Shown: in pieces, positions 40,171-48,889 of the stretch
Layout: the number at the start of each line of letters is the position of its first letter
Position numbering within the stretch: the stretch's first letter is position 1
From: SIG307 sp045596385
Lineage (GTDB): Bacteria; Bacillota; Clostridia; Lachnospirales; Lachnospiraceae
Direction of reading: 5' to 3'
NCBI GenBank assembly: GCA_045596385.1
Contig: JAZOCC010000021.1
Span: 186,001 to 250,000, forward strand
Length of the DNA: 64,000 bases
The notes under the pieces: model-generated
Database searches by the model: none
The model's input: only the letters and a program-made list of their open reading frames with translations
Told to the model about the DNA's origin: nothing
Translations under genes and position numbers: made by a program

Positions 40171-41637
40171 ATGAAAATCAGAACAAGATTTGCACCGAGC
40201 CCGACAGGAAGAATGCATGTAGGTAATTTAAGAACCGCATTGTATGAGTACCTGGTGGCAAAGCATGCGGGCGGTGACTTTATTTTAAGAATTGAGGATA
40301 CGGACCAGGGCCGTTTGGTGGAGGGTGCCGTAGATATTATTTATCGTACCATGGAAAAGACCGGTCTTCTTCACGATGAAGGTCCGGATAAGGATAAGGG
40401 TTGCGGTCCGTATGTACAGAGTGAGCGTGTACAGAGCGGCCTGTACATGGAGTACGCAAAGCAGCTGGTAGAAAAGGGCGAGGCGTATTACTGCTTCTGT
40501 ACCAAGGAGCGTCTGGAGTCTTTAAAGGCTTCCGTAGAAGGTTCCGAGGACAAGGAGATTACCAAGTACGACAAGCATTGTCTACACCTGTCAAAAGAAG
40601 AAATCGAGAAGAACTTAGCAGCAGGAATGCCGTTTGTTATCCGTCAGAATACCCCGACGGAGGGCACCACATCCTTTACCGATGCCAATTACGGCACCAT
40701 TACCGTTGAGAATGCGGAGCTTGATGACATGATTCTTATTAAGTCTGACGGCTTCCCGACCTATAACTTTGCAAACGTCATCGACGACCATTTGATGGGT
40801 ATTACCCACGTTGTTCGCGGTAACGAGTATCTTTCTTCCACACCGAAGTATACCAGATTGTATCAGGCATTCGGTTGGGAGGAGCCGACCTACGTTCATG
40901 TTCCGCTGATTACCAACGAGGAGCATCAGAAGCTTTCCAAGAGAAGCGGACATTCCTCCTTTGAGGATTTGTTGGAGCAGGGCTTTGTAACCGAAGCCAT
41001 CGTAAACTTCACCGCACTTCTCGGCTGGAGCCCGGCAAACAACGAAGAGATTATGACTATGGAGGAGTTAATCGAGCAGTTCGATTATACCCACATCAGC
41101 AAGTCTCCGGCTGTGTTCGATATGCAGAAGCTTCGTTGGATGAACGGCGAGTACTTAAAGCGTATGGATAATGAGAAGTACTACGAGCTGGCACTTCCGT
41201 ATGTGGATGCGGTTGTGACAAAGCCGTATGATAAGAAGGCTATCGCAGATTTAGTCAAGACCAGAATCGAGACTTTGCTTGATATCGCAGGTCATATCGA
41301 TTTCTTCGAGGAACTTCCGGAGTACGATACCGAGATGTACGTACACAAGAAGATGAAGACTACGAAGGAGTCTTCTCTTGGCGTATTAAAGGATTTGCTT
41401 CCGCGCTTACAGGAGCTTAACGATTACAGCGTTCCTGCAATCGAAGCTCTGCTTATGGGCTATGTGCAGGAGAAGGAAATCAAGAACGGACAGGGCTTAT
41501 GGCCGGTACGTACCGCAGTTTCCGGTAAGCAGATGACCCCGGGCGGCGCTTATGAGATTATGGCGATTCTCGGTAAGGACGAGAGCATCAGAAGAATCGA
41601 GAAGGCGATTGAGTTGCTCACGAAGGAAGTACAGTAA
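40171..41637 (+). CDS. gltX: Glutamyl-tRNA synthetase
   Basis: Class I synthetase of 488 residues that charges tRNA-Glu (and possibly tRNA-Gln, as in most Firmicutes that use the amidotransferase route). HIGH motif region SPTGRMHVGNLRTALYEY (HVGN), then RIEDTDQGR, SDGFPTYNFANVIDDHLMGI, HVVRGNEYLSSTPK and KMSKS-like KLSKRSG. Ribosome site AAGAGGGAAC. In the uninterrupted chromosome it would follow yebC; a strong terminator ends it. Confidence 0.96.
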   Translation: MKIRTRFAPSPTGRMHVGNLRTALYEYLVAKHAGGDFILRIEDTDQGRLVEGAVDIIYRTMEKTGLLHDEGPDKDKGCGPYVQSERVQSGLYMEYAKQLVEKGEAYYCFCTKERLESLKASVEGSEDKEITKYDKHCLHLSKEEIEKNLAAGMPFVIRQNTPTEGTTSFTDANYGTITVENAELDDMILIKSDGFPTYNFANVIDDHLMGITHVVRGNEYLSSTPKYTRLYQAFGWEEPTYVHVPLITNEEHQKLSKRSGHSSFEDLLEQGFVTEAIVNFTALLGWSPANNEEIMTMEELIEQFDYTHISKSPAVFDMQKLRWMNGEYLKRMDNEKYYELALPYVDAVVTKPYDKKAIADLVKTRIETLLDIAGHIDFFEELPEYDTEMYVHKKMKTTKESSLGVLKDLLPRLQELNDYSVPAIEALLMGYVQEKEIKNGQGLWPVRTAVSGKQMTPGGAYEIMAILGKDESIRRIEKAIELLTKEVQ

Positions 41638-41666
41638 AAGTTGAATATGATTTTGAAGAGATTCAG

Positions 41667-41702
41667 ACACCCTTGCAGACGGAAGTTTGCGAGGGTGTTT
41701 TG
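41667..41702 (+). terminator. Terminator of gltX
   Basis: ACACCCTTGCAGAC (41667-41680) with GTTTGCGAGGGTGT (41685-41698), GGAA loop and TTTT following. Confidence 0.85.
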
Positions 41703-41729
41703 GTAAAAAATAAGGAGGAGGTAAAGATT

Positions 41730-42040
41730 CCCGACTAATGGAAATAAAAATGTGATTAGTAGGGATGCAAATCAGAGAGTCTCCCAACTAAATGAAGGAA
41801 ATGCGAAAAAAATTGGGATGAAAACAAACGGATAACCCGACTAAAACAGTAAAAAGTGAGATGAGTTGGGGATGGAGTCAAAAGTTATCCCGACTAAAAG
41901 CGAAAAAAGTGGAATAGGTTGGCTCGGAAACCAACAAGAACACCGACTGAATAAGGAAAAAATAAGCTTAGTTGGGACGGAAGTCAAAAGTCACCCCGAC
42001 AAAACAAGAGAAAATAGAGATTAGTTGGGATAAATGTAAA
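41730..42040. repeat. Tandem array of six 53-bp units made of inverted half-sites
   Basis: The arm CCCGACTAA or close variants starts at 41730, 41783, 41836, 41890, 41942 and 41995, a period of 52-54 bases. In each unit a partly complementary arm (TTAGTTGGGA type) follows after a purine-rich loop; its GGG falls at 41762, 41815, 41869, 41974 and 42027 (unit four is degenerate, with GGTTGG near 41919). Between units, sequences such as GGAAGTCAAAAGTCA recur. It fills the gap from the gltX terminator to the next gene. No ORF explains it, and it is not CRISPR: repeats are about 10 bases and related, and the segments between them are also similar. Confidence 0.75.
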
Positions 42041-42070
42041 AAGCGGCGTAAAGCCAATCGGGAGGAACAA

Positions 42071-43129
42071 ATGAGTATCACATTACCAAACTACATAACA
42101 GGTACCTACGCTGTGGGTACAGAACGTTTTACCGTAACAGACGATTCCAGACAAGAAGTTTTGGGCCCAAAGTGCGGTCCGCGTAAATTGGAAGTCCGTC
42201 TGTTTTATCCAGTTTGTAAGGAGATGACAGAAGGAAAGGAACGAATGAAGCTGTCGGAGGATCGAGTACAGGCAATACAAAAAGCTTGTATGGTAAAGAC
42301 GTTGCCGGAAGGGCTGATACATCCGGAATGTTATATAGGAGTACCTCAGGCAGAAGGAAAGTTTCCGCTTGTACTGTACAGTCACGGATATGGGAGCGGA
42401 GTCACGGAAGGAAATTGTCTTCTTTGCTGTGAATTGGCCTCCAACGGATATATCGTGGCGTCTATCGGACATGCTTACGAGGCTGCGATTTGTGAGTTTG
42501 AGGACGGTACGGTTGCTTTGTATGACAAGGAAATTAAAATTCAGACCGGCGGGATAAAATCCTTCTTTGCTCAAATGAAGCTGGTGCGGATGGATGCAAA
42601 AGAGGAAGAAGTCTATGCCTATTTTGACGAACTGCAAAAGAAGTATATGGGATTTATGCTGGGACGTTTGCCGGAGTGGGGAAAGGATAGTCTTTGTGTA
42701 ATTGAAACGCTTAAAAAGTCCTACGGAGAACGGATTGATTTTTCGAAAGGAATCGGAGCTACGGGACATTCTTTCGGCGGAAATGTAGCCTACTGGCTTT
42801 GCCAGTATTCCGAGGAGGTTACCTGCGGAGCGAATATTGACGGCGGAGTGTTCGGCGATTATACGGGTATGGTGATGAAAAAGCCTTTCCTACAAATCGG
42901 AAGCAAAATGAATCGGAATTTTGAGATAAAACCGCTTCTTGCCACCGAGGCACCGGTGCGGTATGAACTATTTGAAGGAGTGACCCATGCGGGCTTTACG
43001 GATATGAAGTTTATGTTTGAGCCGGATTCCCCGAAGGCAAAGATGGTGGTAGGAAAGATGGACGGATGCGAAATGCACAGGAGGCTTGCGGATTTGCATT
43101 TGGATTTTTTCGGAGAGTACTTGAGGTAA
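42071..43129 (+). CDS. Alpha/beta hydrolase, platelet-activating-factor acetylhydrolase-like
   Basis: A 352-residue serine hydrolase related to PAF-acetylhydrolase isoform II and dienelactone-type hydrolases. Oxyanion region FPLVLYSHGYGSG, nucleophile elbow GATGHSFGGNVAY, then NIDGGVFG, whose Asp fits the acid, and GVTHAGFTD, whose His fits the base. No signal peptide is seen, so it is cytoplasmic. GGGAGGAAC lies before the ATG at 42071; the frame upstream to 41972 runs over the repeat array and is not used. It likely cleaves a short acyl ester; substrate unknown. It is the first gene of the accessory island. Confidence 0.85.
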   Translation: MSITLPNYITGTYAVGTERFTVTDDSRQEVLGPKCGPRKLEVRLFYPVCKEMTEGKERMKLSEDRVQAIQKACMVKTLPEGLIHPECYIGVPQAEGKFPLVLYSHGYGSGVTEGNCLLCCELASNGYIVASIGHAYEAAICEFEDGTVALYDKEIKIQTGGIKSFFAQMKLVRMDAKEEEVYAYFDELQKKYMGFMLGRLPEWGKDSLCVIETLKKSYGERIDFSKGIGATGHSFGGNVAYWLCQYSEEVTCGANIDGGVFGDYTGMVMKKPFLQIGSKMNRNFEIKPLLATEAPVRYELFEGVTHAGFTDMKFMFEPDSPKAKMVVGKMDGCEMHRRLADLHLDFFGEYLR

Positions 43130-43194
43130 ATTATGTCGGTGGACTTCGGAGGAAGGAGTACGTCGGATGAAAATCGGAATAGGGAGGATAATAC

Positions 43195-43716
43195 ATGATT
43201 ATTTTAATCGCCGGTGCATCCCATACGGGAAAGACCGCTTTGGCACAGAAGTTACTGGAAAAACACCATTATCCGTACGTGTCCATTGACCACATTAAAA
43301 TGGGATTGATTCGTAGTGGACAGACCGAACTGACACCCTGCAGCGATGACGAGCCATTGACGGATTATCTTTGGCCCATTGTACGGGAAATGATTAAGAC
43401 AGCCATTGAAAACAACCAGAACTTAATTGTGGAGGGCTGTTATATTCCGTATGACTGGGAGAAGAACTTTGAGCCGGAGTATTTGAAAGAAATCAAATAT
43501 GTTTGTCTGGTGATGAGTGAGAGGTATATCCGGGAGCATTTTGCGGATATTAAGAAGTTTGCAAGTGTCATTGAGGAACGGTTGGATGACTCGGATTGTA
43601 CGATGGAGTCGGTATTGCAGGATAACGCAGAGGTGCTTCGGGAGTGCAAGAAGTATGGGGTGAACTATGTGTTGATTGATGAAGAGTATCCGAAGGATGT
43701 GAGTTTTGATTTGTAG
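43195..43716 (+). CDS. P-loop small-molecule kinase-like protein
   Basis: A 173-residue P-loop protein: Walker A GASHTGKTALAQKL at residues 6-19, then YVSIDHIKMGLIRSG (a lid or substrate Asp as in 2-phosphoglycerate or adenylate-type kinases), LIVEGCYIPYDWEKNF and a C-terminal RIDEEYP-like strand. The AAA-like sensor and NMP-kinase lid motifs are not clear, so the substrate is open. The ribosome site is GGGAGGATAATAC. It stands in the accessory island before the isomerase-like pair, with a 94-base gap. Confidence 0.75.
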   Translation: MIILIAGASHTGKTALAQKLLEKHHYPYVSIDHIKMGLIRSGQTELTPCSDDEPLTDYLWPIVREMIKTAIENNQNLIVEGCYIPYDWEKNFEPEYLKEIKYVCLVMSERYIREHFADIKKFASVIEERLDDSDCTMESVLQDNAEVLRECKKYGVNYVLIDEEYPKDVSFDL

Positions 43717-43810
43717 TTAACAAACATATAGAAATGATATATGATATCGATATGAATGTAAACTACATGGGCTGTGTACTCATAGATAATGAGTATGAAA
43801 GGAAAGAACA

Positions 43811-44632
43811 ATGAAAAAGATTTTATGCTCTACGGGAGCGCTGATTGGAATTCCGAACGGAAGAGATTATAGATTGTTGGAACCGCTTAGTAAGCAACTG
43901 ACCTGTGACGGATTTGAGTTTATGATGTATTCTTCCTGGTATGAAAAGATAGAGGAGATAAAAGCGTTTTTGCAGGAGTTAAAGCTGTGTATTCCTGTAT
44001 TTCACTGTGAAAAGGGAATCGGTGAGGCTATAAGTAAGGGAAACCCGGAGGAGCTTGCGGATGCGTTTTGCCGGTTTGAAATCAACTGTGATTTGGCGAA
44101 GGCCATCGGTGCCGAGAAGCTGGTATTACACTTGTGGAGCGGACATGTATCTGATTCCAATTTTCGGAGTAATCTTACAGCATACCCGCGTCTTCGGGAG
44201 ATTGCGGAGTCCTACGATCTTGTGCTTGGAATTGAAAACGTGGTATGCAATGTGGAAAATCCGATGAAGCATTTGTGTGAGCTTCGTGAGGCGTATCCGG
44301 ACATCCGCTTTGTGTTTGATACGAAGATGGCGGCGTTCCATGAGGAACTGGAGCAGTTGTATGAAAAAGAGTATGAGTGGCTTTGGAAGGACGGACATAT
44401 CTGCCATTATCATGTGAACGATTATAACGGCGGATATATGGATTGGCAAAATTTACGGACTCTGCGTATCAGGCAGGGAAAGATTGACTTTGAGAGGTTC
44501 TTTTCCTTTATCAGGGAAATCGGTTATGAAGGGGATTACACTTTGGAGGCATCGGCCTATGACAGCGAAGGAAATGTGGATGTGGAATTGCTGAACCGGC
44601 AGGTTGATTATGTCAGAGAGAAGATAATTTAG
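43811..44632 (+). CDS. Sugar isomerase/epimerase-like TIM barrel (copy 1)
   Basis: A 273-residue protein of the xylose isomerase-like / AP endonuclease 2 fold. Conserved points include GFEF after the second strand, HLWSGHV, GIENVVCNVENPMKHLCELR (first metal Glu), FVFDTKMAAFHEE (Asp and His) and HICHYHVNDYNGG (metal His). These residues suit a divalent-metal isomerase or epimerase. The product at 45285 is a close paralogue, very alike over the whole length. They flank a methyltransferase gene in the same direction, so duplication was local. The substrate cannot be read. Confidence 0.82.
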   Translation: MKKILCSTGALIGIPNGRDYRLLEPLSKQLTCDGFEFMMYSSWYEKIEEIKAFLQELKLCIPVFHCEKGIGEAISKGNPEELADAFCRFEINCDLAKAIGAEKLVLHLWSGHVSDSNFRSNLTAYPRLREIAESYDLVLGIENVVCNVENPMKHLCELREAYPDIRFVFDTKMAAFHEELEQLYEKEYEWLWKDGHICHYHVNDYNGGYMDWQNLRTLRIRQGKIDFERFFSFIREIGYEGDYTLEASAYDSEGNVDVELLNRQVDYVREKII

Positions 44633-44640
44633 GAGACAAT

Positions 44641-45258
44641 ATGAGTAACCCATGGGAAGAAATTAAGTTAGACGATTACGAAAACCATATGAGTCTGGAG
44701 AGTGTATATCAGCTTCAGGTATTAAATGAAATGATGAGAGTGCAGTTCGCAACATACAAGATTGAGAGTATCATGATTCTTGGTGTTGCGGGCGGCAACG
44801 GATTGGAACATATTGATAGAAACAAAATCAAAAAGGTATACGGAGTAGATGTAAATCAAAGCTTTTTGGAGAAATGTATTAAGCGATACGATAGCCTGGG
44901 TGAGCTCTTTGAGCCAATCTGTGCGGATTTGTTGGCAGATGATTTATGCCTGCCGCAGTCTGAGCTGCTTGTGGCAAATCTTTTGGTGGAGTATATCGGA
45001 TATGACTGTTTTCAAAAGGTAGTAGGCTTGGTTGCGCCGGCGTATGTTTCCTGCATTATTCAAATTAATACCGGCAATTCCTTTGTGTCGGATTCTCCGT
45101 ATTTGCATGCCTTTGATTGTCTGGAAACGGTGCATCATCAGATGGAAGAGGAGGCACTTATAAACTGTATGTCTGAGATGGGGTATCGGAAGGTAGAGCA
45201 GTTGGAACAGGAGCTGCCGAATGGGAAGAAGTTTGTAAGAATTGATTTTTTAAGATAA
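44641..45258 (+). CDS. Class I SAM-dependent methyltransferase-like protein
   Basis: A 205-residue protein with a Rossmann SAM-binding pattern: IMILGVAGGNGLEHI (motif I; GVAGGNG instead of the common GCGTG), VYGVDVNQSFLEKC (motif II Asp), PICADLLADDL (motif III Asp) and LLVANLLVEYIGYD. The first 40 residues (PWEEIKLDDYENHMSLESVY) are typical for a subgroup of small-molecule methyltransferases. It starts eight bases after the first isomerase-like gene with AGGAGAC, and ends 26 bases before the second. Likely one transcript of three genes. Confidence 0.8.
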   Translation: MSNPWEEIKLDDYENHMSLESVYQLQVLNEMMRVQFATYKIESIMILGVAGGNGLEHIDRNKIKKVYGVDVNQSFLEKCIKRYDSLGELFEPICADLLADDLCLPQSELLVANLLVEYIGYDCFQKVVGLVAPAYVSCIIQINTGNSFVSDSPYLHAFDCLETVHHQMEEEALINCMSEMGYRKVEQLEQELPNGKKFVRIDFLR

Positions 45259-45284
45259 TGTCAAGATAAAGGAAACTAGGAAGA

Positions 45285-46124
45285 ATGAGTAGAATTTTAT
45301 GCTCCACAGGAGCAATCATCGGAAAGCCGTCCGCAGACAATTTTACACTGTTAAAGAAGCTTTCTACAGAGCTGACCTGTGACGGATTTGAGTTTATCAT
45401 TGAGTTTCACATGTACGAAGCGGAATACGAGGATGTGGAGGAACAAAAACGTCTTTTGAAGGAATTAAACCTTTGTATTCCGGTGGTTCATTGTGATAAA
45501 ATGGTAGGAGAATACATCAGCATCGGCGGAGAAGAAAAGACAGCGGAGGCTTACCGACTGTTTGAGATTAATTGCGATTTTGCAAAGGATATCGGTGCGG
45601 AAAAGCTGGTGCTTCATTTGTGGGGCGGCATGGCTTCCGATGGGCAGATACAGAACAATATTGCGGCTTATCCGCAATTGAGGAAAATTGCGGATAAGTA
45701 TGGACTGGACCTGTTGGTAGAGAATGTGGTTTGCAACACCGAGAATCCGATGAAGCATTTATGTGAACTGAGAGATGCATACCCGGACATTCATTTCCTG
45801 TTTGATACGAAGATGGCGGCGTTTCATGAGGAGTTGGAACTGTTGTACGAGAAGGAATATGAATGGTTGTGGAAGGAAGGTCATATTCGCCACTATCATG
45901 TAAATGACTATGCCGGTGGTTATATGGATTGGGCAAACCTGTCGGCACTTCCGGTAGGAGCCGGGAAACTGGATTTTGAGCGTTATTTTGCCTTTTTAAG
46001 AAGTACCGGATATGACGGGGATATTACCACCGAGGGCGTGGCTTTTGATGAGGAAGGAACTGTGGATGTGGAACTGCTGAACCGGCAGGTTGACTATATC
46101 AGGGAGAAGCTATTCGAACACTAA
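45285..46124 (+). CDS. Sugar isomerase/epimerase-like TIM barrel (copy 2)
   Basis: A 279-residue paralogue of the product at 43811, with the same metal-site segments: HLWGGMA, LVENVVCNTENPMKHLCELR, FLFDTKMAAFHEE and HIRHYHVNDYAGG. It has a short insertion near residue 45 (AEYEDVEEQKR) and differs mostly in surface residues. Both copies seem complete, so they may act on different substrates or form a heteromer. The ribosome site is weak (AACTAGGAAGA), which fits coupling with the upstream methyltransferase. Confidence 0.82.
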   Translation: MSRILCSTGAIIGKPSADNFTLLKKLSTELTCDGFEFIIEFHMYEAEYEDVEEQKRLLKELNLCIPVVHCDKMVGEYISIGGEEKTAEAYRLFEINCDFAKDIGAEKLVLHLWGGMASDGQIQNNIAAYPQLRKIADKYGLDLLVENVVCNTENPMKHLCELRDAYPDIHFLFDTKMAAFHEELELLYEKEYEWLWKEGHIRHYHVNDYAGGYMDWANLSALPVGAGKLDFERYFAFLRSTGYDGDITTEGVAFDEEGTVDVELLNRQVDYIREKLFEH

Positions 46125-46136
46125 GGAGGAGATTAT

Positions 46137-46778
46137 ATGTTACCACCAAGCCAATTTTTTAAACTTGTAGAGGAGCAAAACAAGAAAAATTCGAGACCAC
46201 ACATCATCAAAGAGTACAGGACAATCAAAGAATACTATCCATGGAGAACGGTTGCAATTCCGGCAGTGTTTCCGGTCATCGGCTTTTTCTTGTTTGTAAA
46301 ATCTGCGGCGGATTTTTCGAGAGCGTTTAAGCTAGGCGGCGTGTTCTATTTGATTCTTGCGCTTATTTTTGCGGGAATCGGAATTATGTTTGCTTATCCG
46401 TCAAAGAGTGATTTTTCTTCTTGTAAGCGTTTGCGGGAAGCAAGAAAGACGGCGGAAAACCGCGGAAAGCGTTACCATGGAACAATACTGGGGTATAAGA
46501 TGAATGTGGCGGGCGTGGTTCCTCCCGCAAAAAGCGGTGGTGCTCCGGCAATTTGTTTGACCTATGTGCTTGAGGTGGAGTATTTGGAAGACAACAGATA
46601 CAAGACGATAGAAACGCAGGAAATGAAATACCATCCGAATGCGGTATTAAAGGGAACTAAGTGCGACGTATGTGTTTACGAGGGAGAGTATTTTGTTTGT
46701 AATTTTGAACTTCGTATCGGAGGTAAGGATGGTGTGGCGGAGATTCCGCAGAGCGGAGTGGTCGGCGGAGAGAAGTAG
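46137..46778 (+). CDS. Membrane protein with two spans and a C-terminal cytoplasmic or outer beta domain
   Basis: A 213-residue protein: charged N-terminus (30 residues), two hydrophobic segments (about 37-54 and 65-84) and a soluble domain with paired strands (GKRYHGTILGYKMNVAGVV, ICLTYVLEVEYLEDNRYKT, GTKCDVCVYEGEYFV). The pattern resembles DUF3592-like proteins but is not certain. AAGGAGGAG precedes the ATG, 13 bases after the isomerase-like gene. Function unknown. Confidence 0.65.
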   Translation: MLPPSQFFKLVEEQNKKNSRPHIIKEYRTIKEYYPWRTVAIPAVFPVIGFFLFVKSAADFSRAFKLGGVFYLILALIFAGIGIMFAYPSKSDFSSCKRLREARKTAENRGKRYHGTILGYKMNVAGVVPPAKSGGAPAICLTYVLEVEYLEDNRYKTIETQEMKYHPNAVLKGTKCDVCVYEGEYFVCNFELRIGGKDGVAEIPQSGVVGGEK

Positions 46779-46787
46779 AGGTTAAAA

Positions 46788-47143
46788 ATGAAACTATTTT
46801 TTGTCAGACACGGAAAAGATGATGAGAACTTTCGTGGCGGTTGGAGTAACCTTGGATTGATGCCGGAGGGTGCGGAACAAGCCAAGCGGCTTGCGACACT
46901 TTTGAAGGAAAAGAAAGAGGAATATGGGATAAAGAAGATACTATCCGGTGATTTAGTGTGTGTAAAGATACGGAAGGAAATGCTTTGGTGGTGACTCACG
47001 GCGGAGTTATCAATATTGTATATCATCTGGTGAAAAATATGGAATGGAGCAATGCGAAGAAGCTGATCAGCGTAGCAAATTGCAGTGTGCATGTGCTGGA
47101 TACGGAGAGAATGGAGATTTGTGAGGAGAAGGTAAAGTCTTAG
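46788..47143 (+). pseudogene. Histidine phosphatase (phosphoglycerate mutase family), internally deleted
   Basis: The first part has the RHG motif (KLFFVRHGKDDENFRGGWSN, then PEGAEQAKRLATLLKEK); the last part, in another frame from about 46960, has the second catalytic block (NALVVTHGGVINIVYHL). Between them the frame changes near 46955 and roughly 60 residues that should lie between (the Asp/Glu and Arg of the active site) are absent. The gene is therefore a broken remnant with a deletion plus frameshift. Full-length relatives have around 190 residues. Confidence 0.78.
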
Positions 47144-47172
47144 TAATAGTGGTAACGGAAGGAGTAAGGAAT

Positions 47173-47637
47173 ATGATAATTGATAAGGCATCCGATAAAG
47201 AGATAGAGGAGTTAGTAGAACTTCGACTTGCTTATTTGCAGGAAGATTTGGGCGAGATATCGGAAGATGATCTGCAGGGATTGCAAGAAGCACTTCCGCA
47301 GTATTTCAGAAAACATCTGAATCAGGATTTGTTTGTGTATATTGCAAGAGAGGAAGAAGAGATTTTTGCATGTGCATTTCTGTTAGTTGTTGAGAAGCCG
47401 ATGAGCCCTATGTTTATGACAGGAAAAACCGGAACGGTGCTGAATGTTTATACAAAGCCGAAGTACAGGAAAAAGGGCTATGCCAAGCAATTGATAAAGA
47501 TTTTATTAGATGATGCAAAGACAAAAGAACTAAGTGTAGTTGAGCTGAAAGCAACGGACGACGGCTATCATTTATACAAATCGGTGGGATTTGAGGATGT
47601 GGTATCGAAGTATCATACGATGAGATTTGAGGTTTGA
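47173..47637 (+). CDS. GNAT family N-acetyltransferase
   Basis: A 154-residue acetyl-CoA-dependent acetyltransferase. Motif A is VLNVYTKPKYRKKGYAKQLI (the RxxGxA-like KKGYAK binds the CoA pyrophosphate), with the C-terminal ELKATDDGYHLYKSVGFED. AAGGAGTAAGG before the ATG at 47173; the longer frame from 47149 is not used. The substrate (amine of a small molecule or a protein) is not evident. One of three GNAT genes in this island. Confidence 0.85.
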   Translation: MIIDKASDKEIEELVELRLAYLQEDLGEISEDDLQGLQEALPQYFRKHLNQDLFVYIAREEEEIFACAFLLVVEKPMSPMFMTGKTGTVLNVYTKPKYRKKGYAKQLIKILLDDAKTKELSVVELKATDDGYHLYKSVGFEDVVSKYHTMRFEV

Positions 47638-47638
47638 T

Positions 47639-47719
47639 ATGAAGATAATCTTTGTCAGACACGGAGGGAATGGGGACCGACCCGGATATGGTGTTTATGT
47701 CAAAGAGAATAGGAGATTA
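47639..47719 (+). pseudogene. Fragment of another histidine phosphatase gene
   Basis: An ATG overlapping the acetyltransferase end opens MKIIFVRHGGNGDRPGYG, the RHG motif of the phosphoglycerate mutase family, but homology stops after about 10 residues and the frame runs into the next gene. It has no ribosome site of its own. A second decayed copy of the family within 0.9 kb. Confidence 0.55.
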
Positions 47720-47721
47720 AC

Positions 47722-48342
47722 ATGTTACCAACCAAAGAAACAGCGGAAAAAGAATTACAGCTTGCCGGAGAGTTAAATCCGGGACCGTGGACAAAGCATT
47801 CCATTAATGTGGGCATAGCTGCGAGAAATATCGCGGAAAAGGTGCCGGGAATGGATGCGGAAAAGGCGTATATCGTAGGCGTGTTGCATGATATCGGACG
47901 TCGCGTAGGGATTGTGGATATTCCGACCCATGTGTATGAGGGGTACAAGTACTGCATGGAAAAGGGCTGGGACGAGGTGGCCCGGATTTGTATGACCCAT
48001 TCCTATCCGTTGATGCAGGAAGAGTTCACCTACGAGCTTCGATCCGAATCGGAGCGGGAGATAAAGAAATACATCGAAGGATGTCAGGCGGATGAGTACG
48101 ACAGGCTCATTCAGCTTTGTGATGCACTGGCCACGGATTACGGGTTTGTCATTGTGGAAAAGCGTTTTGTGGATGTGACCCGCCGGTACGGCATTATGGA
48201 AACCTACATCAAAGGCTGGGAACGGACCTTTGCTAGCAAGGAGCATTTTGAAGAAAAGATGGGCTGCTCTGTGTATGATGTGTTGCCGGATATCGGTCGG
48301 ACAACGTTGCTTTCTCCGAAGCCGTGGAAGCCGGGAAAGTAA
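47722..48342 (+). CDS. HD-domain phosphohydrolase
   Basis: A 206-residue HD protein: the first metal His is in WTKHSINVGIAARNIAEK, the HD doublet in VGVLHDIGRRVG and the late Asp in LIQLCDALATDYG. Such proteins hydrolyse nucleotides or other phosphate esters. It fits the subgroup of small stand-alone HD hydrolases near phosphatases. Ribosome site TAGGAG. It is followed 15 bases later by a flavin-fold gene in the same direction. Confidence 0.85.
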   Translation: MLPTKETAEKELQLAGELNPGPWTKHSINVGIAARNIAEKVPGMDAEKAYIVGVLHDIGRRVGIVDIPTHVYEGYKYCMEKGWDEVARICMTHSYPLMQEEFTYELRSESEREIKKYIEGCQADEYDRLIQLCDALATDYGFVIVEKRFVDVTRRYGIMETYIKGWERTFASKEHFEEKMGCSVYDVLPDIGRTTLLSPKPWKPGK

Positions 48343-48357
48343 TAGAAAGGAGCGGTT

Positions 48358-48834
48358 ATGTTTCGCGAATTACTTAGAAAAAACAAGCAGCTTTCCACAG
48401 AGGAGTGTGTGGAGCTTTTAAAAATCGAGACCAGAGGTGTGCTGTCGGTCATCGGAGACGAGGGGTATCCTTACGGGACGCCGATGAATCATTGGTATAA
48501 CGAGGAGGACGGCGCGATTTACTTCCATTGCGGCAATGTGGGACATCGACTGGAGGCATTGCGGAAGAATAACAAGGTGTCCTTTTGCGTGTATAATCAG
48601 GGCGTCAGACCTGACGGGGAGTGGGCGTACCGGGTGAAAAGTGTGATCGTGTTCGGAAAAATCGACATCTTGGACGATATGGAACTGATTGCGGACATCA
48701 CGACAAAGCTCAGTTATAAGTTTACGCAGGACGAGGAGTATATTAAGACGGAGATTGCACAGTCCGGACATCGTACGCTGTTGCTGCGTCTTGCGCCGGA
48801 GTATATGTGCGGGAAACTGGTAACGGAAGCGTAA
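48358..48834 (+). CDS. Pyridoxamine 5'-phosphate oxidase-fold flavoprotein (NimA-like)
   Basis: A 158-residue split-barrel protein: LLKIETRGVLSVIGDEGYPY, GTPMNHWYNEEDGAIYFHCG and GHRLEALRKNNKVSFCVYNQ are typical for FMN-binding pyridoxamine oxidase-like proteins, of which NimA nitroimidazole reductases are one branch. It could be a flavin reductase or a heme- or F420-type binder; the exact role is open. Ribosome site AAAGGAGCGG. Nitroimidazole resistance is only a possibility from the fold. Confidence 0.82.
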   Translation: MFRELLRKNKQLSTEECVELLKIETRGVLSVIGDEGYPYGTPMNHWYNEEDGAIYFHCGNVGHRLEALRKNNKVSFCVYNQGVRPDGEWAYRVKSVIVFGKIDILDDMELIADITTKLSYKFTQDEEYIKTEIAQSGHRTLLLRLAPEYMCGKLVTEA

Positions 48835-48889
48835 GAGGGTATGGTGCAGGAAACGAGATGACGTAAAAAAAGAGGTAAGGAGGTGCCCT

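Noticed and set aside
41730..42040. CRISPR array
   Set aside because: The regular 53-bp period is suggestive, but the repeated parts are about 10 bases, vary, come in inverted pairs, and the segments between are similar to each other rather than unique. No cas gene is near.
46958..47143. Independent small gene with VVTHGG motif
   Set aside because: It is the C-terminal part of the histidine phosphatase whose N-terminus lies directly upstream in another frame.
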